The notes beneath the pieces were generated by a model, which searched no databases, was not told the DNA's origin, and saw nothing but the letters and a program-made list of their open reading frames with translations. The position numbers and the translations under genes were made by a program. Shown here in pieces: positions 1 through 8,830 of a stretch of DNA of 33,252 nt. How positions within the stretch are numbered: the stretch's first letter is position 1; each line of letters starts with the position of its first letter. Source of the DNA: Chitinispirillales bacterium ANBcel5 (GTDB lineage: Bacteria > Fibrobacterota > Chitinivibrionia > Chitinivibrionales > Chitinispirillaceae); NCBI GenBank assembly GCA_029688955.1, contig JARUKZ010000046.1, positions 1 through 33,252 on the forward strand. The letters run 5' to 3'.

Positions 1-120
1 AGGACAATCTTCGACGCACCTCAGGACAATCTTCGACGCACCTCAGGACAATCTTCGACGCACGCTCAGGACAATCTTCGACGCACGCTCAGGAGAACCT
101 TCGACTCACGCTCAGGACAT
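1..120. repeat. Gapless 22/23-bp tandem repeat, truncated by window edge
   Basis: Five consecutive units are visible at 1-22, 23-44, 45-67, 68-90 and 91-113, and a sixth begins at 114 and decays. The core is AGGACAATCTTCGACGCAC followed by CTC or GCTC. The first two units are 22 bp and identical; units 3 and 4 are 23 bp and identical; unit 5 carries several substitutions. There are no spacers, so it is not a CRISPR array. The change between 22 and 23 bp breaks any reading frame, so it is unlikely to encode protein even though one plus frame stays open to a TAA at 136. The TTCGAC...GCTCAGGACA core resembles, from memory only, a dispersed repeat seen in many environmental bacterial genomes. Confidence 0.85.
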
Positions 121-472
121 GTTCGAGGAACCGCTTAAGTGCATTGTCCATAATACCCAGCTGAAGTGTGGATACATTCCTACATTCCAAATTTCCCGTT
201 CCTCCCGCGATTAAGGCCGAAGGGTCCCCCCAAACGGGTCTTTTCACGCTTTCACCATTGACGCCCGGGGGTGACCCAATCAATCGCCTTTAGCCCCATA
301 AAAATCTCATTTTTTCAAATGAACGTTCATTGTTCATTATTAGACCTCATTTATTATAGGGTAAGAGAGACCCTATGCTAAGGCGGTGACGGGCAAACGG
401 CTTCCTTTACAAAAAATCCGGGACAATTACCAACCGCCCCGGGCAAATTACGAAACGACAGTTATAACTATT
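121..472. other. Gene-poor stretch
   Basis: No convincing gene. A 64-codon minus-strand frame (89-283) has no good ribosome binding site and runs into the tandem repeat, so it is probably chance. The stretch holds a perfect 7-bp inverted repeat, ATAGGGT (356-362) with ACCCTAT (370-376), of unknown role, and the probable terminator of the GH9 gene at 411-442. Confidence 0.6.
411..442 (-). terminator. Probable rho-independent terminator of the GH9 gene
   Basis: Read on the minus strand, about 30 nt after the TAG stop of the GH9 gene there is a CCGGG/CCCGG stem (438-442 with 418-422) and a 15-nt loop. It is followed by A and a run of six T (complement of 411-416). The stem is only 5 bp and the loop is long, so strength is uncertain, but position and T-run fit. 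Confidence 0.5.
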
Positions 473-3019
473 CTATCTCACCATCACACTCCTGAGCATC
501 ACCGGAGCGCTTCTGTGCTCAAGACTTAAGACATACATACCGGATGCAAGTGCTCGGGGCATCGAAATAACGGTATTGCGTACCCCACTGGCAACAGTAG
601 TGGAAAACACCTTTCTCCCCTTTACATCGTAGATAGCAAACGGCGTGGCTTCATCCAGCGCTCTGCCAAGGTCAAGGGAAATGTGGGTAGATGAAATGTT
701 TCTAACTTTCATTGATGCCTGCTGCCTGACTGAAGCAACACTGCTTCTGTTTACCGACACCGGCGGGTTTTCGATGTTATCGGTAAGGGAGGTCACCGCG
801 ATCACATACCAGGCATTATGGGGAAGCCACTGCTCAATCCATCTCCAGCTGCGCCAACCCTGTTCAAAATCGGAAGGCACTCTCCACTCTAAATCGTAGG
901 GATTGCTGGCTTCGTAAAAATCTTCATCGACTTCTGAGATGGTACCCCTCTTTGCTGTTATACCATTACATATACCACCCTTCACATTTTCTATAGACCA
1001 TGTTCCCGGATATCTGGGATAGTTATCGGTATCTTCTCCATAACCATACATCATACATAACTGAAAAGGATTATTTCCCAAAATCCAATTAAGCTGATTA
1101 ACGGACATTTCATAAAAGTGTTCTCTCCACAACTCACCGCTGGGATCTGCAAAAATAGAACCCATTGCCATAGCAGCACTCATGGATGAGAGACGTGCGT
1201 TCTGCCCCTGCCACCAGTAGCCGGTCTCATTCTCGTGTGCTATAAAAAAGTATGGCTGAGGAGATTCAGGATCAAACTGATCATCCCCGCGTTCACCAAA
1301 AACCTGAAAGGAATAGATGGAGTAACCACCCCATTCAAGTATTCGCTCTATGCCCTGCATTCTAACATACCTGGCTTCAACCGGCTCAAAACTCAGTTGT
1401 TCCCTGCCACCGTTTCCATCTGTTACTTCAACGATATCACTAAAAGTCTCCTCATCTGTTGACACCTGTATCTTATAGTGAGCAGCATATGCGTCTTCCC
1501 AGAAGATAACGACACTGTCGATTTCATAAACATCACCCAGATCAACCTGAAACCATTCATCATCGTTGAATTCACTTCCCCAACGATTGCCATGTCCGGA
1601 AGTATCACCATCCAGCGCTTTATCTGGTGTAAAATAGGAATTTTCTTCAACGCTTGACGCGGTAGCTGTTTTCCCTCTGGCAAGATCACCGTTTGCGGGC
1701 CCGGCAGCGATTCCGGTTTCGGGATTTCTGTACAGCTTGGCATATCCAAAGGGATTATGAACAGAAGCACTAATTTCTTTATACCAAAGAAGATTTCTTT
1801 TCACAGCATCACGAATGGTTTCTATATCAGAAGGACTGGTAACTTCAGCATACCGTACCAGAGAGATGGGAACAAGCCCTTCTTCGGCGGCATGGTAAAA
1901 GGGGCGCTGGCGTGCATCATCACTGAAAAACCACCCCTGCTGAGTTTGCCGGTCCAGCAACGAAGCAGCATACTGGGCAGCATCCGCTCTGTACTGCTCT
2001 TCAGCGGTGGCGTTATAAAGCTCTGTTGCAGCAAGCAGCGCACAGTAATCATCGAGGATATTCCAGGTCCCATCATTAAGATATTCGGTAGGGTTGTCCT
2101 TGAGGTGCTGATATGCCCTGATTGCACCATCAAGGTAAGCAGTTGCACTGCTGTCACCTGATATTCCATTAGCGGCAGTTCTTGCCAGAGCAGCTATAGA
2201 CAAACCACCTCCCTGACGCATTCCACACTCATAGCCATCGGAGCGTTCACCTTGAGGACCACTCCATTCGGTGATTTCCCATTCCGAAGTACCACCATAT
2301 GAGCCTCCCCAGTTATCAAAGGCCGACATATAAAAGAAACCCTCGGGGGAGAGTGATCTGAGCAGATAATCTGCACCCCAGGCAGCCTCTTCAATACCCT
2401 CCTGTCCGAAATGATCTTCATACAGCTCGAGGGCATGAAGAATCGACCAAACCACCATGGGTATCTGCTGGGGATTGAAATAGTTTGAAAAGGAGAGGTG
2501 GGACAGATGCTTTCCCGGATCTCCTGATGCATCAAACCATCCCCCGTAAAGATCATGTGTCTGCCCCTCTGAACCATGGATATGTATATCCCTCATTGCT
2601 TCATCGGTACAGCGGTATGCATTAAAAAAAGTTACCAGAGCATCGTAAGAAGTTTCGGTGAAAAGCAACCGTTCACCGACCTTGAATTCGGGAGACTCCA
2701 CCTCGCCTACTCTGAGCCTGAAAGTCCCCTCCTGCTCAAAAGCGGTGAAATCGATTCCGGTGAAAATTCTTCCACCACGCCACTGAAGCACTCTGTCGCC
2801 CTGTTCAAGAGGCATCGAATCCACCACACTCCCACTTTGATCCACTACAAAAGCCATCGTCTCTGCAAGCTGCGCCGCAGACTGCACTACCGCACGCTTT
2901 GGCCCTGCAAGCTCATAGCCAACCTGATTTACATGAACCTCAGTTTCGGCAAAAACAAACATGGAAGCAAACAAGAGAATAGCTGCCATTTTCTTAAACA
3001 AAGCATCCCCAATTATCAC
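473..3019 (-). CDS. Secreted GH9 family glycoside hydrolase with embedded F5/8C (discoidin) domain
   Basis: The 848-residue product should hydrolyse beta-linked glucans or glucosaminides outside the cell. Residues 1-25 form a signal peptide. An Ig-like GH9 N-terminal domain follows (about 27-115, starting VHVNQVGYE). The GH9 catalytic domain then begins with GGWFDASGD (160-167); D163 and D167 are the likely catalytic-base pair, with one residue more between them than in the usual DAGD. Residues about 445-577 are an F5/8 type C carbohydrate-binding domain sitting inside the catalytic domain. The GH9 fold resumes at about 590 and ends with WRWIEQWLPH, E729 being the probable acid. The last 80 residues resemble a type IX sorting tail (IYDVKGRKVF...SGMYVLSL). 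The start is GTG, chosen because an AAGGAG site (3027-3032) sits 7 nt upstream. The family call is firm; substrate is not known, and exo-acting GH9 glucosaminidases are an alternative to cellulases. Confidence 0.9.
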   Translation of the reverse strand: MIIGDALFKKMAAILLFASMFVFAETEVHVNQVGYELAGPKRAVVQSAAQLAETMAFVVDQSGSVVDSMPLEQGDRVLQWRGGRIFTGIDFTAFEQEGTFRLRVGEVESPEFKVGERLLFTETSYDALVTFFNAYRCTDEAMRDIHIHGSEGQTHDLYGGWFDASGDPGKHLSHLSFSNYFNPQQIPMVVWSILHALELYEDHFGQEGIEEAAWGADYLLRSLSPEGFFYMSAFDNWGGSYGGTSEWEITEWSGPQGERSDGYECGMRQGGGLSIAALARTAANGISGDSSATAYLDGAIRAYQHLKDNPTEYLNDGTWNILDDYCALLAATELYNATAEEQYRADAAQYAASLLDRQTQQGWFFSDDARQRPFYHAAEEGLVPISLVRYAEVTSPSDIETIRDAVKRNLLWYKEISASVHNPFGYAKLYRNPETGIAAGPANGDLARGKTATASSVEENSYFTPDKALDGDTSGHGNRWGSEFNDDEWFQVDLGDVYEIDSVVIFWEDAYAAHYKIQVSTDEETFSDIVEVTDGNGGREQLSFEPVEARYVRMQGIERILEWGGYSIYSFQVFGERGDDQFDPESPQPYFFIAHENETGYWWQGQNARLSSMSAAMAMGSIFADPSGELWREHFYEMSVNQLNWILGNNPFQLCMMYGYGEDTDNYPRYPGTWSIENVKGGICNGITAKRGTISEVDEDFYEASNPYDLEWRVPSDFEQGWRSWRWIEQWLPHNAWYVIAVTSLTDNIENPPVSVNRSSVASVRQQASMKVRNISSTHISLDLGRALDEATPFAIYDVKGRKVFSTTVASGVRNTVISMPRALASGMYVLSLEHRSAPVMLRSVMVR

Positions 3020-3080
3020 CGGCTATCTCCTTATAGTATGAAAGTTAAACTGATCGAGCAATAAAGCTTATAAGTCACAG

Positions 3081-3108
3081 GTTATATATAGTAGGTTTTA
3101 TACGACAA
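3081..3108 (-). promoter_or_regulatory. Candidate sigma-70 type promoter for the GH9 gene
   Basis: On the minus strand TTGTCG (complement of 3103-3108) is followed after 16 nt by TATAAC (complement of 3081-3086). This would give a leader of roughly 55 nt before the GTG start. It lies in the 136-bp gap between glgA and the GH9 gene, so the hydrolase can be expressed separately from glgA. Motif match only. Confidence 0.4.
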
Positions 3109-3155
3109 ATGGTTTGAGGTACTTGAGAAAACTGAGGCAGCAGAGAAATATTCTG

Positions 3156-4661
3156 CTACCAGTAGTAGCGGGAATGCTTATCGGTAATACGTTTGTGAGC
3201 GATTGCTTTGTTATAAGCCTCTACATATTTGTTTGCACTTTTTTCCCAGGAAAAATCCATGCTCATAGCCATTTTTTTCATCTTTTTTATATGAGCAGGT
3301 CTGTCGTAATAGGTAGCCACTGCCAGCCCAACGGTATAGTAAAGCGCCCATGCGTTGGGTTCACTAAACTTAAAGCCTGTTCCTTCACCGGTAGCCTCAT
3401 TGTACTGCAGCACCGTATCTTCGAGCCCCCCCGTGGCACGCACCACCGGAAGCGTCCCGTAGCGCATCGAATACATCTGGTTAAGTCCACATGGCTCAAA
3501 GAGAGATGGCATAAGGAAGAAATCACACCCGGCCTCAATCAGGTGAGCCCGTTGAGCATCAAATCCTATATAGGAGCCGGCCCTGCCACTGTAACGGACA
3601 GGAAGATTTCCAAAATACTCCTGAAGCCCACTTTCACCGCTTCCCAGTATCACAAACTGCACATGCATATCATTTAAAATTCCCTCAATTGCTTCGGCAA
3701 TAAGATTAAACCCCTTCTGATCAACAAATCGCCCTATCGCACCAATCAGAGCCACATTTTCATCCACGTTCAGGTCGAAACTCTTCTGCAGGTGAGCTTT
3801 GCAGTCCCTTTTTCCCTTCATATTTTTGGAGCTGAAGTGAGCCGGAAGATTGGGGTCTTTTGATGGGTCCCAGGTCTCGTAATCGATGCCATTTAAAATG
3901 CCCATGAGATTTTCACCCTTATTGGAGAGATAGGGGGCAAGGCCAAAGCCACCGTGAGCAGAGGTGATCTCTTTTGAGAAGGTAGGGCTCACCGCCGTTA
4001 CCACATCTGCGAAATGGATTCCACCCTTGAGAAAATTTACCTGCCCATAGGTCTCCAGTGCTTCAGGGTTAAAATTCTGCCAGCCAAGTCCAATGTAGTC
4101 ATAATGCTCTTTAGAATAAATCCCCTGATAGGCGACATTATGAATAGTAAGCAGCGAAGCAGCACCACCAAGTACAGGGTCATTCCAGTGCCACACTTTC
4201 AGATACGCCGGCGCAAGCGCGGTCTGCCAGTCATTGGCATGAACGATATCGGGCTTAAACCCTATATCCTTACAAAGCTGAAGAGCAGCACGGGTAAAAA
4301 AGGCGAAGCGTCGGGGGTTATCATCATAATCATTCATTGCATTATCGTGATACAACCCCTCCCGATCAAAGTAGTGTGTGTGTTCAATCATATAAACCGG
4401 TACATCAGCGGGTGACTTTGTCTCAAAAACAGCGCACCACTCCTCCATGTTGCCCATCCAAACACCCATACTTTCAAGTCGCACAGATGCAGCACTTTTT
4501 TCTATGTCTATAGAGCCATACCTTGGAATCACCACCCGCACATCATGACCAAACTTTTTTAAGGTCGCCGGCAATGATGAAACAACGTCCCCCAAACCAC
4601 CTACTTTGGCGTACGGGTACATCTCTGAAGAAACAATTAAAATATTTAGCTTTCCATGCAT
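3156..4661 (-). CDS. glgA: Glycogen synthase (ADP-glucose type)
   Basis: This cytoplasmic GT5 enzyme transfers glucose from a nucleotide sugar, normally ADP-glucose, to the growing alpha-1,4-glucan chain. The 501-residue length is normal for the family. The N-terminal KVGGLGDVVSSLP motif (K19 onward) is the nucleotide-sugar binding signature. The C-terminal half carries LGSGE and the block LFEPCGLNQMYSMRYGTLPV, with the conserved glutamate and the GT-B active-site loop, followed by ATGGLEDTV. The gene is divergent from the PAP2 lipoprotein gene with only 35 bp between start codons. The branching enzyme gene lies just beyond it on the same strand, which supports a glycogen role. The ribosome binding site is weak (AGGG some 10 nt upstream), but the start matches the usual N-terminus. 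Confidence 0.96.
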   Translation of the reverse strand: MHGKLNILIVSSEMYPYAKVGGLGDVVSSLPATLKKFGHDVRVVIPRYGSIDIEKSAASVRLESMGVWMGNMEEWCAVFETKSPADVPVYMIEHTHYFDREGLYHDNAMNDYDDNPRRFAFFTRAALQLCKDIGFKPDIVHANDWQTALAPAYLKVWHWNDPVLGGAASLLTIHNVAYQGIYSKEHYDYIGLGWQNFNPEALETYGQVNFLKGGIHFADVVTAVSPTFSKEITSAHGGFGLAPYLSNKGENLMGILNGIDYETWDPSKDPNLPAHFSSKNMKGKRDCKAHLQKSFDLNVDENVALIGAIGRFVDQKGFNLIAEAIEGILNDMHVQFVILGSGESGLQEYFGNLPVRYSGRAGSYIGFDAQRAHLIEAGCDFFLMPSLFEPCGLNQMYSMRYGTLPVVRATGGLEDTVLQYNEATGEGTGFKFSEPNAWALYYTVGLAVATYYDRPAHIKKMKKMAMSMDFSWEKSANKYVEAYNKAIAHKRITDKHSRYYW

Positions 4662-4696
4662 TCTTTTTGCCCTTTGCTCAAACTATTTTTATCTGC

Positions 4697-5533
4697 ATGA
4701 TATATTCAGATGCTCTCAGCATACCCCTAACCAGGGTTACATTACTTTTGCTAAGCAGCTTGCTGATTTTCAGCACCTCAGGCTGCTCATCGAAAATGTT
4801 TCTCACAAACAGCCTCGAAAACCCTTCAACAGTGCCCTCCGGCAAGAGAGTGAAAGAAGCATTTATTACCACCGTTAAAGACCCGTCTTTATGGATAGGT
4901 ACAGCAGCCGCAGTTACTCTCGCTGCTACCAGAACTGACAAAAGCATCTCCAAATGGGCCTCAGAAAACACACTGGTATTCGGTTCAAGAGAGCGGGCAG
5001 AACAGGTCAGTGGTTATTTACGGACTGTGTCCATCGGTACAACAACATTTCTTTATAGCTTAAAATACATGCCCCCGGGTGGTAACTACCGCGCCCAATC
5101 ACCTTTAGCAGCCTTTCAGGCCACTCTCTTATCCTCCGGTTTTACCATCGGCACTACCGAATTTCTCAAAAGGAGCCTGAAACTGCAACGCCCCGACTAT
5201 TCAGATTTTAGGAGTTTCCCCTCAGGACATGTAGCAATTAGCTCACTGTGCAATACCTTATCCATCAATACCGTTGAGAGTCTCTCTTTTCCCCGGTCCT
5301 ACCGAGTACTGTCTTCAAGCGGATTGACCCTGCTCAGTGCAGCCACTGCCTGGGCTCGCCTGGAATCGGGAAGACACCATCCCACCGACCTTATCACCGG
5401 AGCACTACTGGGTAAGTTTTTTGCCAACTTTTTTTACCGATCCTTTATGGGGCCCTATCAACCACTTGACCCCCGTTTTGACATCAGAATCAGCCCCGAG
5501 ATGCTCCAAATGCGCCTTAGCCTGCAATTTTAG
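4697..5533 (+). CDS. PAP2-family phosphatase, predicted lipoprotein
   Basis: The 278-residue product belongs to the PAP2 (phosphatidic acid phosphatase type 2) superfamily, which dephosphorylates lipid phosphates or related phosphomonoesters at the membrane. All three phosphatase motifs are visible: KRSLKLQRP, FPSGH, and ARLESGRHHPTD in place of SRxxxxxHxxxD. I place the start at the internal ATG at 4697, because it is followed at once by a hydrophobic signal segment and a lipobox-like STSGC. A longer open frame from 4523 would overlap the 5' end of glgA on the other strand and would bury the signal sequence. No strong ribosome binding site is seen. The gene sits in opposite orientation between glgA and glgB. 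Substrate is unknown; periplasmic location is inferred from the lipobox. Confidence 0.82.
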   Translation: MIYSDALSIPLTRVTLLLLSSLLIFSTSGCSSKMFLTNSLENPSTVPSGKRVKEAFITTVKDPSLWIGTAAAVTLAATRTDKSISKWASENTLVFGSRERAEQVSGYLRTVSIGTTTFLYSLKYMPPGGNYRAQSPLAAFQATLLSSGFTIGTTEFLKRSLKLQRPDYSDFRSFPSGHVAISSLCNTLSINTVESLSFPRSYRVLSSSGLTLLSAATAWARLESGRHHPTDLITGALLGKFFANFFYRSFMGPYQPLDPRFDIRISPEMLQMRLSLQF

Positions 5534-5544
5534 GTACAGATTAA

Positions 5545-5570
5545 AGGCAGAAGATACTTTTCTTCTGCCT
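5545..5570. terminator. Bidirectional terminator hairpin between convergent genes
   Basis: A perfect 10-bp inverted repeat, AGGCAGAAGA (5545-5554) and TCTTCTGCCT (5561-5570), has a 6-nt loop. It lies in the 57-bp gap where the PAP2 gene and glgB converge. Short T-rich runs follow on both strands, so it can serve both genes. Confidence 0.75.
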
Positions 5571-5590
5571 ACACTTTTAGAAAACAGGGC

Positions 5591-7573
5591 TTACTGGTCG
5601 CATTCAGACTCTTCAGGGTCTTTGTTCTCCGCGACTTTGAATACCACTGCAGCCAGAGGCGGGAGGGTAATTAAGAGAGAGTGCTGTTGTCCATGCCAGG
5701 GCAGATCATCCGTTTTCACCCCACCTGCATTGCCAACGCCACTTCCTCCATACACTTCAGCATCACTGTTAAATATCTCTTCCCAAAATCCCCCCAGAGG
5801 TACTCCAACCCTGTAGCCCTCTCTTACCACGGGAGTGAAATTACAGATCACCAACACTCTGCTTTGTGCCTCAGGACCTTTTCTGATAAATCCCAGTATG
5901 CTCTGCTCCCAGTCATTACAGTCAATCCACTCAAAGCCTTTTGAATCGAAGTCATAGAAATGAAGTGCCTTATTTTCTTTATAGATTCTGTTTAGATCAC
6001 TAACCATCTGCTGTACACCGCTGTGGCGCTCCCACTGTGCCAGTTGCCACTCAAGACTTTGATCATGGCCCCATTCATTCCACTGAGCAAACTCACTTCC
6101 CATAAAGAGCAGCTTTTTGCCGGGATGATTAAACTGATAACTGAGCAGTATACGCAGATTTGCAAGCTTTTGCCAGTCGTCACCAGGCATTTTATCCACC
6201 AGTGACCCCTTGCCATGAACCACCTCATCATGGGAGAGAGGAAGCACATAGTTTTCGGTGAATGCATACAGCATACTGAAAGTCAGTTCGCTGTGATGAT
6301 ACTTTCTGTGTACCGCTTCCTTACTCATGTACTGAAGCGTATCATGCATCCAGCCCATATTCCACTTCATACCAAAGCCCAGTCCCCCAACATAAGTTGG
6401 TCGAGAAACCATGGGCCAGGCAGTAGATTCTTCAGCAATAGTCTGAACATCGGGATGGGATTTGTAGATCTCTTCATTGAACCGTTTTAAAAAGGAGATC
6501 GCTTCAAGGTTCTCCCTTCCACCAAACTCATTTGGGATCCACTCACCCTCGTTTCTTGAGTAATCGAGGTAAAGCATAGAAGCCACCGCATCAACCCTAA
6601 GCCCATCAGCATGAAACTTCTCGATCCAAAACATCGCTGAGCTTAAAAGAAAGGCCTGAACCTCATGCCTTCCGTAGTTGAAGATGTAACTCTTCCAGTC
6701 CGGATGAAAGCCCTTTTTGGGGTCTGAGTGCTCATAGATACAGGTACCATCGTAATAAGCCAGCCCATGTTCATCGCCGGGGAAATGTGAGGGAACCCAG
6801 TCCAGAATAACCCCAATACCCTCCTGGTGGAGATAGTCGATAAGGTACATAAAATCCTGTGGTGTACCATATCTGCTTGTTGGTGCAAAATATCCGGTGG
6901 TCTGATATCCCCATGAACCATAAAAGGGGTGCTCCATTACGGGGAGAAATTCTACATGGGTGAAGCCCAGTTTATTCACATAGTCTGCAAGCTCCGGAGC
7001 CATTTCTCGGTATGATAGTGCTCTCTCTACCCCCTTTTCGTCCACTTTTCTCTGCCAGGAGCCGATATGTACTTCATAGATCGATAGAGGAGCATTGAGA
7101 CTGTTTTTCTCTTTTCTGGTCTGCATCCATTGATGATCATTCCACTCATAGTCCAGATTCCAAATAATAGGAGCTGTTTTAGGCGGCTCTTCCCACATAA
7201 AAGCAAAAGGGTCACCTCTGTTAGCAGTATAGCCATTAACGTTACTCTCGAGATGAAACTTGTAGAGGATTCCCTCCTCAAGCCCCGGGATAAACCCCTC
7301 CCATATACCAGAACCATCCCATCGTGCAGTGAGGGGATGGGATTTGGAATCCCAACTGTTGAAGTCACCAACAACCGATACATATTTGGCATTTGGAGCC
7401 CAGACGGCAAAAAATGTACCCTTTATATTATCGATGGTAGTTACATGTGCTCCCAGTTTCTCAAAGAGCCTGAAATGATTACCTTCTTTAAAAAGGTAGA
7501 TATCGTAATCGGTCAGAAGCGTCACCCCGCTCTGTACCTTTTCGATTTTCTGTGAGGTTTTTAATGCTTTCAT
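5591..7573 (-). CDS. glgB: 1,4-alpha-glucan branching enzyme
   Basis: GlgB cuts alpha-1,4-glucan chains and rejoins them through alpha-1,6 bonds, making glycogen branch points in the cytoplasm. The CBM48 domain (about 30-130, with GTFFAVWAPNA) precedes a GH13 barrel. Residues, counted from an alternative ATG two codons upstream, are DGLRVDAV (nucleophile D330), IAEEST (acid E383/E384) and LSHDEVVHGKGS (D451). A C-terminal beta domain ends with LPPLAAVVFK. Two start codons are possible, at 7579 and 7573. I prefer 7573, because AGGGAG lies 6 nt before it but directly abuts the upstream ATG. The chosen ATG overlaps the TAA of a 70-codon upstream frame as TAATG. The product is 660 residues, slightly short of the long enteric form because the extra N-terminal domain is absent. 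Confidence 0.96.
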   Translation of the reverse strand: MKALKTSQKIEKVQSGVTLLTDYDIYLFKEGNHFRLFEKLGAHVTTIDNIKGTFFAVWAPNAKYVSVVGDFNSWDSKSHPLTARWDGSGIWEGFIPGLEEGILYKFHLESNVNGYTANRGDPFAFMWEEPPKTAPIIWNLDYEWNDHQWMQTRKEKNSLNAPLSIYEVHIGSWQRKVDEKGVERALSYREMAPELADYVNKLGFTHVEFLPVMEHPFYGSWGYQTTGYFAPTSRYGTPQDFMYLIDYLHQEGIGVILDWVPSHFPGDEHGLAYYDGTCIYEHSDPKKGFHPDWKSYIFNYGRHEVQAFLLSSAMFWIEKFHADGLRVDAVASMLYLDYSRNEGEWIPNEFGGRENLEAISFLKRFNEEIYKSHPDVQTIAEESTAWPMVSRPTYVGGLGFGMKWNMGWMHDTLQYMSKEAVHRKYHHSELTFSMLYAFTENYVLPLSHDEVVHGKGSLVDKMPGDDWQKLANLRILLSYQFNHPGKKLLFMGSEFAQWNEWGHDQSLEWQLAQWERHSGVQQMVSDLNRIYKENKALHFYDFDSKGFEWIDCNDWEQSILGFIRKGPEAQSRVLVICNFTPVVREGYRVGVPLGGFWEEIFNSDAEVYGGSGVGNAGGVKTDDLPWHGQQHSLLITLPPLAAVVFKVAENKDPEESECDQ

Positions 7574-8022
7574 TAACATCTCCCTTCAAGTACATAGAGC
7601 TTTTTTCGGCAGTAGTGGTGAACTGACGAACATAATCGTGTCTGTGTTGTGCGCTTTGTCTTTGGAGCAAATTTCGCGCCAAAAGAGCCAGACACCGTCA
7701 CTTCCTCACCACTAATGCAGCTGTAACCAAAGTAGGACACGTACCAACGATAAGGATCATGCCCCACTACTTTTTCTGTGAACATTTATAGAGTACTGCT
7801 ATTACCTTGATTAGAAACAATATAGTTCCAGGGAAGGTAGTATGTGCAGTATAGTTTAATATTTAAATAGATAAAAGTCACTACTTTTTAACCTGTCCTT
7901 AATTAATATTATAACTTAGGCTTTGTTTTAAGCCTTCATGTTGCCATACCCTCTTTTTGAACCCGGAACATGAACTGTTTACCGGAACTGCTTACTTTGC
8001 TTGGACTGATCGGAGGGGTTTG
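7574..8022. other. Intergenic region between divergent glgB and lipoprotein gene
   Basis: This 449-bp stretch must carry promoters for glgB (minus) and the lipoprotein gene (plus), but I could not pick convincing -35/-10 pairs. A 70-codon minus frame (7573-7785) has no ribosome binding site and no recognisable domain; its stop overlaps the glgB start. The AT-rich part, 7790-7930, is the likeliest promoter zone. Confidence 0.5.
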
Positions 8023-8775
8023 ATGCCTTTTAAAACGAGTTTAATTTTTACCTGCCTTTTCATCACTTTATCTATGCTCAGCTCTTGTACAAGGCCAGCA
8101 GGTGTTGTAAAAGAGGCACAAAAAGCAGAAGTTACCGGTGATTATCAGAGCGCCTTAGATAACTATGCCACTGCAGCGATAAAGACTTCGGCTACAATCC
8201 CTTTTCCCAATGCACGACAGAGCAGTGTTACCCGTGCACCCTCAGAGTGGCTTGAAGAGATCAACAGCTATGTGGAAAACAGCTTTAAGCCTGTAAAACG
8301 CTTTCCACAACTAACACCTGAGATTATCGATGGCTTAAAGCGGGTTATGGATAAAACAGAAGGTCAAAACTATCCATTAAGAACAAACAGATCCCGTCTC
8401 ACCCCAACGCGTTTTAGCGAACTTTGGAGCGACATATTTCCGGTTCAGGGACAATACAGAACAGAATGGAATACCCTTCTTGAGCATGCCCGTAGACAGG
8501 ATTTTACCTTTCTTAAACTACGCTCCAGAAAAAACTACACCTACCACTTCAGCATCCTTAATACAGAGACCAACAGACGTATAAACCTAACTCTTTTTCC
8601 CGAAAGTGAGAAATATCTACCTCTTGCTCCCGGTCCCTATATTGTGCTTGTTAAAAGCACCGTCACGTTCAGTAATGGTCAGCAATGGCGCTCATCCTAC
8701 TCAGCATTCCCTCTGTCCCTGAATGCAGAAACAATGACCAGTGTAGTGATGAGAACAAGGGTTAACAGAAACTGA
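8023..8775 (+). CDS. Predicted lipoprotein of unknown function
   Basis: The 250-residue product has a 21-residue signal peptide ending in the lipobox LSSC, so C22 should be lipidated and the protein anchored in a membrane facing the periplasm. I chose the ATG at 8023 because GGAGG (8012-8016) lies 7 nt before it; a frame open from 7957 would add 22 residues before the signal. The first mature segment (KEAQKAEVTGDYQSALDNYATAA) looks like a single TPR-like helix pair. The C-terminal part, rich in beta strands with NYTYHFSILNTETNRRINLTLFPES, may form a small beta sandwich. No family is recognised. The gene is convergent with the phosphoribosyltransferase gene, 55 bp away. Confidence 0.75.
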   Translation: MPFKTSLIFTCLFITLSMLSSCTRPAGVVKEAQKAEVTGDYQSALDNYATAAIKTSATIPFPNARQSSVTRAPSEWLEEINSYVENSFKPVKRFPQLTPEIIDGLKRVMDKTEGQNYPLRTNRSRLTPTRFSELWSDIFPVQGQYRTEWNTLLEHARRQDFTFLKLRSRKNYTYHFSILNTETNRRINLTLFPESEKYLPLAPGPYIVLVKSTVTFSNGQQWRSSYSAFPLSLNAETMTSVVMRTRVNRN

Positions 8776-8830
8776 GCCCCGTTGTTGGCAAAAATGATCC
8801 GTTTGTGGTTACCCTTCAAAGAGCAAAAGC

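Noticed and set aside
1..120. Possible CRISPR array
   Set aside because: The repeats are directly adjacent with no spacers, and no cas genes are present in the window.
89..283. Minus-strand 64-codon frame
   Set aside because: No ribosome binding site or domain, and its 3' end lies in the tandem repeat.
3120..3155. Terminator after glgA
   Set aside because: An AGCAGA/TCTGCT stem follows the stop but is only 6 bp, and the T-run is too short and too far away to call.
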